This document shows, in pieces, positions 57,207 through 64,000 of a stretch of 64,000 nt of DNA (its first letter is position 1; each line of letters begins with the position of its first letter). The stretch covers positions 110,907,243 to 110,971,242 of the forward strand of contig OW240915.1 of the NCBI GenBank assembly GCA_933207985.1, written 5' to 3'. Position numbers and translations under genes: made by a program. Under the pieces are notes generated by a model, which saw only the letters and a list, made by a program, of their open reading frames with translations, was not told the DNA's origin and ran no database searches. Source of the DNA: Pelobates cultripes (lineage: Eukaryota > Chordata > Amphibia > Anura > Pelobatidae).

Positions 57207-59099
57207 ATGGGCGCGTCAGAGTCAGCGATTTCGGATCCCTTAGGTTGTATGGTAAAGAATTTTAAAAAGGGATTCAAAATATGTGATTTTGGGGTTAAAA
57301 TGTCTCCTGTTCGTTTGGTCACTTTGTGCACTAGGGAGTGGCCTACTTTGGTTGCGGCATGGCCGCCGCGTGGCAGTTTGGATCCAACCCTGGTACAGCG
57401 TGTACACGTGGCTGTGTCAGGTAGGCCTGAACTTTACGGACAGTTTCCATACATTGATTGTTGGAGGCAGGCCGTAAACGACTCGCCAAAATGGATCCGG
57501 ATATGCCACGAGGAGCAATGTCGCCTCATGGTGGCCAGGACTTATTTGTCCACTAGGACCGGTGTTAGGCCCATTTTGGACACGCCCCCTGAGTCCGAGA
57601 TCCCTTTGCCGCCCCCTTACTTCCCTTTAAGAGGAAGTGACGCGAATGCAGGAAGTTCTGCACCCCTTCCCCTATTGCCCCCATCCACTTCCGCTTCCTC
57701 CTCCAGTACAGAATCCACCCCCCCTCGTATTAAAACTCCCCTTCCGGAACCAGGACCAACCCCCATTAGATCTGAATATCCTGATTTGGCGCCACTTCAA
57801 ACTTCCGGTCAAGCTTCTTCTAGCTCGGCTCGGAGTATACTATTCACTAATTTTTCACAAAATCAAGTTCCCACATCCTCATGCCCTATTACCTCTCGAC
57901 CGGAACCTTTAACTGACGCCCCTCCACGTAGCCCCATACTAACCCGACAACTGACCGGTACCCAACAATTAAAACATTATCAGATGCCTCTTCGTCTGAA
58001 TCCTGGGTCAGCCTATATCGATGCCGCAGGTCAAATGGCACATGCTGACCCAGTCTTCGTATATGTCCCGTTCACGACTACCGATCTCTTGAATTGGAAG
58101 ACCCACAATTCCTCGTACACTGAGAAACCACAAGCTATGACCGATCTGTTCACCTCGATAGTTCAGACACATAACCCGACATGGGCTGATTGCCAGCAGT
58201 TATTAATGACATTGTTCAATAATGAGGAAAGGACAAGGATTAACCAAGCGGCCATTAAGGCGCTAGAGGAGAGAGCCCGTGCTTTAAATCAAGCCAATCC
58301 GGCAGCATGGGCCGCAACACATTACCCTAACACCGATCCTGACTGGAATGTAAATGGCGCAGATATGGCTCAACTTAAAGCCTATAGAGATGCTATAATT
58401 GCTGGCATGAAAGCCGGAGGGAAGAAAGCTATTAACATGTCGAAGACAGTTGAGGTGATTCAGAAAAGTGATGAAGCGCCCAGTGTCTTTTATGACCGAT
58501 TATTGGAGGCATACCGCTTGTATACCCCCTTTAATCCGGAAGACGCTGATAATTCCCGAATGGTAAACTCCGCCTTTGTCAGCCAAGCTTACGGAGATAT
58601 TAAGCGCAAGCTACAGAAATTAGAAGGGTTTGCAGGTATGTCTATCACCCAACTAATGGAGGTAGCGAACAAAGTATATATGAATAGGGAAACAGAAAGT
58701 AAGAAAGAGGAAGAGCGCAAGATGCGTAGAAAGGCAGATATGTTAGCGGTAGCGATCGCAGGCGTAGATAGACGGGGCCCAGATAGAGGCGATGGTAGAT
58801 GGAATAGGGAGCCTTTGAGTAGGAATCAGTGCGCGTACTGCAAGGAAGAAGGGCATTGGAGGAATGAGTGTCCGCAAAGAGAGCAGTATGAGAGAGACTT
58901 ACCCAGGGCAGGTTATGGAAACTTTAGAGGCAGAGCGAGAGGTAGAGGAGGCCCCGGAGGGAGTAATGGTAATAGAGGGAGTAATGGGAACAGAGGAAGT
59001 GTAAGGGAAGATAGGTACTATCCAGCAGCGCAAAGGTCCCGCGATAGAGAAGGTAGGGACTTTGTGGGATTGGCTGACACGGTCATGGAGGACTATTGA
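57207..59099 (+). CDS. gag: ERV Gag polyprotein (630 residues)
   Basis: The start at 57207 is preferred over an upstream in-frame ATG at 57153 because it gives MGASES, an N-myristoylation signal, in a good context (AGTATGG). Matrix occupies roughly residues 1-125. A PPPY late-domain motif sits at 135-138, in a proline/serine-rich linker. Capsid (about 260-500) is of the gammaretroviral p30 type (LLNWKTHNSSYTEKPQAMTD, then PTWADCQQLL). A charged coiled stretch (ESKKEEERKMRRK) precedes one CCHC knuckle, CAYCKEEGHWRNEC (542-555), and an RGG-rich tail. It structures the particle and packages RNA. The frame is intact and ends in UGA at 59097-59099. Confidence 0.92.
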   Translation: MGASESAISDPLGCMVKNFKKGFKICDFGVKMSPVRLVTLCTREWPTLVAAWPPRGSLDPTLVQRVHVAVSGRPELYGQFPYIDCWRQAVNDSPKWIRICHEEQCRLMVARTYLSTRTGVRPILDTPPESEIPLPPPYFPLRGSDANAGSSAPLPLLPPSTSASSSSTESTPPRIKTPLPEPGPTPIRSEYPDLAPLQTSGQASSSSARSILFTNFSQNQVPTSSCPITSRPEPLTDAPPRSPILTRQLTGTQQLKHYQMPLRLNPGSAYIDAAGQMAHADPVFVYVPFTTTDLLNWKTHNSSYTEKPQAMTDLFTSIVQTHNPTWADCQQLLMTLFNNEERTRINQAAIKALEERARALNQANPAAWAATHYPNTDPDWNVNGADMAQLKAYRDAIIAGMKAGGKKAINMSKTVEVIQKSDEAPSVFYDRLLEAYRLYTPFNPEDADNSRMVNSAFVSQAYGDIKRKLQKLEGFAGMSITQLMEVANKVYMNRETESKKEEERKMRRKADMLAVAIAGVDRRGPDRGDGRWNREPLSRNQCAYCKEEGHWRNECPQREQYERDLPRAGYGNFRGRARGRGGPGGSNGNRGSNGNRGSVREDRYYPAAQRSRDREGRDFVGLADTVMEDY

Positions 59100-59145
59100 T
59101 ACCGACCGGGCTCCATCCCCCTTGGTCGAGCGGAGCCTATGGTCG
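59097..59145 (+). promoter_or_regulatory. Gag-Pol UGA readthrough site with possible pseudoknot
   Basis: The gag stop TGA (59097-59099) is followed in the same frame by pol. Immediately downstream GGCTCC (59109-59114) can pair with GGAGCC (59132-59137). CGACC (59103-59107) can pair either with GGTCG in the loop (59124-59128), making an H-type pseudoknot, or with a second GGTCG at 59141-59145, making an extended stem. Gammaretroviruses use stop-codon readthrough helped by a downstream pseudoknot. The structure here is my hand folding. Confidence 0.7.
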
Positions 59146-60515
59146 ATGTATCAATAGGGGGAAAAAGGAGTGCGTTCATGATCGACACTGGTGCTGAACA
59201 TTCGGTGGTGACTAATCTAGTTGCTCCTCCATCTGGAAGAACTATTACTGTAATAGGAGCAACTGGAAGAAGTGCTGAAAAACCGGTTCTTAAAAGTCGA
59301 CTCTGTACATTGGGAGGCCACGTAGTAAAACATCAATTCCTTTATATGCCTGAGTGTCCAGTCCAATTGCTGGGACGTGATATGCTATCCAAATTACAAG
59401 CGCAGATTACGTTCCTACCAAATGGAACAACATCCTTAAAGTTTAATGGACCCTCAGGTATTATGACATTGTCCGTACCAAAGGAAGAAGAGTGGCGACT
59501 TTATACAGTGTTGACTAGCCAAAACCCGAGGAGTGATGAATCCTTATTTAACATACCAGGAGTTTGGGCAGAGAACAACCCACCAGGACTGGCCCGCAAT
59601 ATTCCACCTATTAAAATCGAACTAAAACTTGGGGTTTATCCAGTAAGCCTGAGACAATATCATATTCCGCAGAAGGCTAAGAAGAACATCCAATCTTATC
59701 TGGATAAGTTCATACGGTATGGTATCCTAAAATTCTGTACTTCCCCCTGGAACACCCCATTGCTGCCTGTTCAAAAGCCCGGTACAGATGAGTATCGACC
59801 TGTGCAGGACTTGAGAGCAGTCAATGATGCGGTTGTTAGTATACATCCAGTCGTGCCCAATCCGTATAACCTGCTTGCTTTAATTCCGGGCGGGGCTACT
59901 TACTTTACAGTCTTAGATCTCAAAGATGCCTTCTTTTGCCTCCGAATTGCCGCAGAAAGCCAATGTATCTTTGCTTTCCAATGGGAAAATGCTGTAACGG
60001 GCTCGAAACGCCAAATGACCTGGACAAGATTGCCCCAGGGGTTTAAAAATTCACCTACCCTATTTGGTTCAGCTCTAAGCCAAGATCTACTAGATTTTGA
60101 GTCTATCCCAGGAGAGTGTGTATTATTACAATATGTAGATGACTTGTTGATAGCAGCAGTTACAAAGGAAGTATGTCAGCAAGCAACGCACGATCTACTA
60201 CACATCCTCTGGAAGGCAGGATACAAGGTGTCTAGAAGGAAGGCTCAGTTGTGTTTGCCAACTGTCAAATATCTGGGATTCCATATCTCTGAAGGTCAAA
60301 GAATTATGGGGCCAGAGAGAAAAGAAGCTGTGTGCCAAATACCGATACCCAGGAATAGAAGACAAGTGCGAGAATTCTTGGGGCAGCAGGCTTCTGTAGG
60401 ATATGGATTCCCAGCTACGCGATACTGGCAAAACCTCTGTATGCAGCTATCAAAGGTACAGAGCACGACCCCTTCTTATGGACTCAAGAACAGCAAACGG
60501 CATTCGAAGATGTGA
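59100..60515 (+). CDS. pol: ERV Pol, first segment: protease and reverse transcriptase
   Basis: Continues the gag frame after the UGA. The protease has the aspartyl motif FMIDTGAEHS (near 59175-59205) and a second-lobe LLGRDMLSKL. The reverse transcriptase follows: TSPWNTPLLPVQKPG, YRPVQDLRAVN, FTVLDLKDAFF with the first catalytic Asp, LPQGFKNSPTLF, and LLQYVDDLLIA (YVDD near 60130-60145). The segment ends prematurely: downstream of REFLG (near 60380), in a short G run, the frame is off by one base. The remaining pol lies in another frame from there on. This could be a real lesion or a consensus error in a homopolymer. Confidence 0.92.
   Translation, partial: YRPGSIPLGRAEPMVDVSIGGKRSAFMIDTGAEHSVVTNLVAPPSGRTITVIGATGRSAEKPVLKSRLCTLGGHVVKHQFLYMPECPVQLLGRDMLSKLQAQITFLPNGTTSLKFNGPSGIMTLSVPKEEEWRLYTVLTSQNPRSDESLFNIPGVWAENNPPGLARNIPPIKIELKLGVYPVSLRQYHIPQKAKKNIQSYLDKFIRYGILKFCTSPWNTPLLPVQKPGTDEYRPVQDLRAVNDAVVSIHPVVPNPYNLLALIPGGATYFTVLDLKDAFFCLRIAAESQCIFAFQWENAVTGSKRQMTWTRLPQGFKNSPTLFGSALSQDLLDFESIPGECVLLQYVDDLLIAAVTKEVCQQATHDLLHILWKAGYKVSRRKAQLCLPTVKYLGFHISEGQRIMGPERKEAVCQIPIPRNRRQVREFLGQQASVGYGFPATRYWQNLCMQLSKVQSTTPSYGLKNSKRHSKM
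60380..60384 (+). other. Apparent one-base frameshift in pol
   Basis: Reverse-transcriptase similarity passes from one frame to another at a short G run after the REFLG codons. Everything before and after is open. The break disables this copy's Pol as assembled unless it is a sequencing error. Confidence 0.75.
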
Positions 60516-62683
60516 AGAGGGCTTTGATGAGTGCCCCAGCATTAGGTCTACCTGACCACACACGGCCATTCTACCTGTATGTACATGAGCAAAGAAGAAT
60601 GGCTGTGGGAGTATTGACACAGTACTTGGGATCATGGCAAAGACCTGTTGCCTACATGTCTAAGCAACTGGATGCAGTGGCCAGCGGACTTCCACCTTGT
60701 CTAAGAGCTGTAGCTGCAGCCGCCCTGCTAGTAGCTGAAGCCGATAAACTCACTCTGGGTCAAGAACTTTATGTACGAGTTCCACATGCAGTACAGACGT
60801 TGTTGGATTACAAAGGAAATCATTGGTTTAGTAACAGCCGTATGACCAAGTATCAAGCAATGTTGTGTGAAAACCCAAGAGTGCATTTAGAGACTGTAAA
60901 TACCTTAAATCCAGCTACCCTTTTGCCACAACCTACTGAAAGTCAACATGATTGTTTGGAAGTAATGGATGAAGTATTTTCAAGTAGACCAGATCTTCGT
61001 GATTTTCCCATCCAGAACCCTGATGTTCAATATTACACCGACGGCAGTAGTTATGTAAAAGAAGGGATCCGCTATGCAGGATATGCAGTAACAACGATAG
61101 ACAAGGTGATAGAAGCTCGGCCACTGGCAAAAGGAACATCAGCACAAAAGGCAGAATTGATAGCACTGACACGAGCGTTACAATTGGCTGAAGGTTTAAG
61201 AGTGAACATCTACACGGACTCCAAGTATGCGTTTTTAACCACTCATGCCCACGGAGCTTTGTATAAAGAAAGAGGACTATTGAATTCAGAAGGCAAAGAA
61301 ATCAAATACGCAGCTGAGATCCTACAACTATTGGAAGCAGTGTGGGAGCCGAAAGAAGTCGGTATTATACATTGTCGGGCGCATCTGAGAGGAGATGGTG
61401 ATGTAACCAAAGGGAATCGGATGGCAGATAGTGCAGCTAAGCGTGCTGCTGAATCAGGAAGACAGGAATATGTGGGGCATATAGCTGCTCTTATACCAGC
61501 TCCACTGTCTCAATGGACTCCAATTTATACAGCTCAAGAAGAGGAGTGGTTAAGGACTGAACCTGGAAAGTATTTGGAGAACAAATGGTATCAGTTAGAA
61601 GATGGAAGAATAGTTATTCCAGCATCACTAGCGGTAGAAATTGTCCAAAACTATCATAACGGGACACATTCTGGGAGAGACAGTACAGAAGAATCTCTCA
61701 GAAAACATTTCTACATACCAAGATTGTCCAACTTGACTCAGGCCATTGTACGTAGATGTGTAACGTGTGCTAAAAATAATGCAAGACAGGGACCAGTAAA
61801 GCCACCAGGAGTCCAGTTTATGGGGGGACTTCCCATGTCCGATTTACAAATTGACTATACAGTGATGCCTAAATCGGGTGGACATCGCTACCTTCTGGTA
61901 GTGGTGTGCACCTATTCAGGCTGGGTAGAAGCATGTCCTACTCGTACAGAGAAAGCAGGAGAAGTCGTGAGATTCCTGCTACGAGAAATAATACCCCGAT
62001 ATGGATTACCTTGCTCTATAGGATCAGACAATGGTCCAGCTTTTGTTCATCAGTGCCTACAACAATTGACTCATATGCTTGGTATAAAGTGGAGGCTTCA
62101 TACGGCATATAGACCCCAGAGTTCTGGTAAGGTAGAGAGAATGAATAGAACTATTAAGAATCAGTTGGCTAAAATGTGTCAGGAAACCCAACTTAAGTGG
62201 AACGTTCTCTTGCCCATAGCTCTATTGCGAATCCGTAGTACACCTACCAGAAGGATGGGCCTCTCTCCTTTTGAAATCATGTACGGGCGACCACCTCCCG
62301 TGCTTGGTAACTTAAGGGGGGATTTGAGTCAGTTGGGAGAAGGAATTACCCGGCAGCAGGTTGTAGAGTTGGGTAAGACTATGGAGGAGGTACAGAAATG
62401 GGTACAAGATAGATTACCTGTGAATATTTATCCCCCAATTCATAGTTACCACCCAGGCGACCAAGTGTGGATTAAAGAGTGGAATAATGTGCCGTTAGGG
62501 CCCAAGTGGAGAGGTCCTTATGTTGTTCTTCTGTCTACCCCTACAGCGATAAAAGTAGCCGAAGTGGCTCCGTGGATACATCACTCCAGGGTTAAACCAG
62601 CAGCAGCCGATTCCTGGCAAGTTACAGCAAATCCAGAGAATCCCTGCAAAATCCGGTTAAAACGCACGACTCAGTCGGAGTGA
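60385..62683 (+). CDS. pol: ERV Pol, second segment: RT connection, RNase H, integrase
   Basis: Its frame is open from the shift near 60384 to the stop at 62681-62683. It opens with the RT thumb/connection (ALGLPDHTRPFYLYV). RNase H has YYTDGSSYV, QKAELIALTRAL and YTDSKYAF. Integrase begins with an HHCC zinc site (NGTHSGRDS to CVTCAKNN, about 61650-61775). It continues with the D,D-35-E core: LQIDYT near 61850, GSDNGPAF near 62025, and KVERMNRTIKNQ near 62130. A C-terminal GPY/F-like module (KWRGPYVV) follows. These activities copy and insert the viral genome. All catalytic residues that can be checked are present. Confidence 0.92.
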
Positions 62684-62889
62684 CGAGGAACCTTGTGGAT
62701 CACAAATTTTATTGTTTCAGAGACTTGGTAAGTGAGTGAGAAGGCCATAATAAAGCCTGTCCACTCACCAACGAGTGTATAAGTCAGGGAAAGTCTTGAG
62801 GGGACCCCTGTGAAGACGAGCAGAACTCCATTCCCTGCAGCCCTTACATCCTGGAAGCTGAGGTGCCTTCGCACGGACGAAGACTGAGG

Positions 62890-64000
62890 ATGACGACGAA
62901 AGATGTATTTTTAATAATGTTTATTTATGTGTATTTTTATATTCAGGAAGGTAGAGGTACCGACACTCCTAGCTGTGAGGTATGCATTAAGACTACAAGA
63001 ACAGGTAACCATATATCCCAGACCCTAATTTGGCATTCGCAATATGAGTGTAAAGGAGATGTATCAAGATGTAGATACTTAAATATAGAATATAGAGTGT
63101 GTCATTTAGGAGTAGGAGAACCTAAGTGCTTCAGTCCTGAGTATCAACCCCGTACAATTTGGTTGACTCTCAGAAATGGAGATCCTCAGGGGACCCTAAT
63201 TAATAAGACGGTATTAGAATCCGTATATTCTTCAGGTGCTCTGCTATTTGATGCGTGTAAAGCAATATCAAGTGGTAGAAAGCCGTGGAATGTATGTGGG
63301 GATCTTAGATGGGAGAGGACGTATGGGTCTAACGATAAATATATTTGTCCCAGTAGTAAAAATAAATATGTAAGTCCAAGATGTCCAAATAGAGATTATA
63401 ACTTCTGTCCATATTGGTCTTGTGTGGGGTGGGCGACTTGGGGACAGACAGTAGACAAGGACATGATTGTGACTAAGTTGCCTATTGATCCATATTGTAA
63501 GTCTATGGAATGCAATCCAATCCATATACTTATAAATAACCCTGACAAGTTCTTAGATAAATATGGTAATTTATTTGGGTTTCAAATATATGGGACAGGT
63601 TTAGACCCTGGGACAATATTGTTTATAGGGATAGAGACTGATACGGTAACCTCCCAAACTCATCAAGTATACCATTCCTTTTATGAAGAGATGAGCATAG
63701 ATAATAAGATCCCCCATAATGCTAAAAACTTGTTCATTGATTTAGCCGAGAGTATTGCCGGTAGTCTTAATGTTACCAACTGCTATGTGTGTGGAGGTAC
63801 TAACATGGGAGACCAATGGCCTTGGGAAGCAAAGGAGGTAATGTCCGGTTCTGAGGCAGTTGACCAATTAATATCTATACAAGCCGACTATCATATGAGT
63901 GTTAGAGGTAAATCTGAGTGGAGATTGAAGACCTCCATCATAGGTTATGTTTGCATAGCGAGGAAAGGAATGATGTATAATACTTCTGTAGGAGAATTAA
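62890..64000 (+). CDS. env: ERV Env, surface subunit (partial, runs off the window)
   Basis: ATG at 62890 opens a frame of 370 residues with no stop up to the window end. A hydrophobic stretch (FLIMFIYVYFYI) near residues 7-18 is a likely signal peptide. The rest is rich in cysteines and tryptophans with several N-glycosylation sequons (NKT, NVT, NTS). CYVC at residues 298-301, followed by GG, resembles the CXXC isomerase motif of gamma-type surface subunits. Unlike in murine gammaretroviruses, env does not overlap pol; 206 bases separate them. The transmembrane subunit is outside the window, so fusion and intactness cannot be judged. The start is the first ATG before the signal peptide. Confidence 0.85.
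   Translation, partial: MTTKDVFLIMFIYVYFYIQEGRGTDTPSCEVCIKTTRTGNHISQTLIWHSQYECKGDVSRCRYLNIEYRVCHLGVGEPKCFSPEYQPRTIWLTLRNGDPQGTLINKTVLESVYSSGALLFDACKAISSGRKPWNVCGDLRWERTYGSNDKYICPSSKNKYVSPRCPNRDYNFCPYWSCVGWATWGQTVDKDMIVTKLPIDPYCKSMECNPIHILINNPDKFLDKYGNLFGFQIYGTGLDPGTILFIGIETDTVTSQTHQVYHSFYEEMSIDNKIPHNAKNLFIDLAESIAGSLNVTNCYVCGGTNMGDQWPWEAKEVMSGSEAVDQLISIQADYHMSVRGKSEWRLKTSIIGYVCIARKGMMYNTSVGEL

Larger units (their letters stand above)
55489..64000 (+). mobile_element. Endogenous gammaretrovirus-like provirus (5' LTR, gag, pol, start of env)
   Basis: Order is LTR, tRNA-Gly primer site, 1.26-kb leader, gag, pol in the same frame after one UGA, then env, which runs off the window. The p30-type capsid, single CCHC nucleocapsid knuckle, PPPY late motif, same-frame gag/pol and a CXXC in the surface protein are gamma-type features. 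Only one pol frameshift was noticed, so the insertion is young compared with its surroundings. The 3' LTR and target duplication lie outside the window. Confidence 0.92.

Overview
The window looks like a stretch of frog (anuran amphibian) nuclear DNA. One single-copy protein gene sits among many layers of transposable elements. Three things point to a frog. The gene encodes a Bucky ball/Velo1 family protein, the organiser of the oocyte Balbiani body, and its N-terminal half reads like a Velo1-type protein. The repeat mix is CR1-like and L1/Tx1-like LINEs, Penelope, DIRS, piggyBac, hAT, Tc1, many TTAA-flanked MITEs and a gamma-type endogenous retrovirus (ERV). There are no bacterial-style genes. 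The species cannot be named from the sequence.

Layout. 1-12 kb: remnants of a CR1-like LINE, an L1-type LINE, a Penelope-like element (reverse transcriptase, Cys-rich linker, GIY-YIG nuclease), a TTAA MITE, a CR1-like LINE split by a TA-flanked hairpin element, and a decayed hAT transposase gene. 14.4-18.66 kb (minus strand): velo1/buc, with four coding exons whose splice phases all agree, giving a 775-residue protein. 18.7-24.8 kb: introns or upstream DNA, MITEs and a broken piggyBac transposase. 24.8-31 kb: one decayed L1 with two younger insertions nested in its ORF1. These are a 1.07-kb L1-derived non-autonomous element with a 13-bp target duplication, and a 1.8-kb hAT-like element with an 8-bp duplication that carries an inverted minisatellite. 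31-38 kb: hairpin MITEs, simple repeats, a solo LTR and a Tc1-like element. 38.2-45.8 kb: two DIRS retrotransposons of one family in opposite orientation, each keeping its RT-RNase H-tyrosine recombinase region and matching palindromic 3' ends. 46-55 kb: LINE pieces, solo LTRs, MITEs, a 100-base assembly gap and very large hairpins.

55.49-64 kb (running off the window): the 5' part of a young provirus. It has a 436-bp LTR, a primer-binding site matching tRNA-Gly, a long leader with a repeated motif, gag, pol and the start of env. Gag and pol share one frame and are separated by a single UGA, with a potential pseudoknot just downstream. Pol carries one apparent one-base frameshift; env is open to the window edge.

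Apart from velo1/buc I found no host gene, tRNA, rRNA or CRISPR. The best candidates for new biology are the ERV's UGA readthrough element and leader repeat, the strand-switching minisatellite inside a hAT-like element, the L1-derived non-autonomous family, and the paired DIRS ends.
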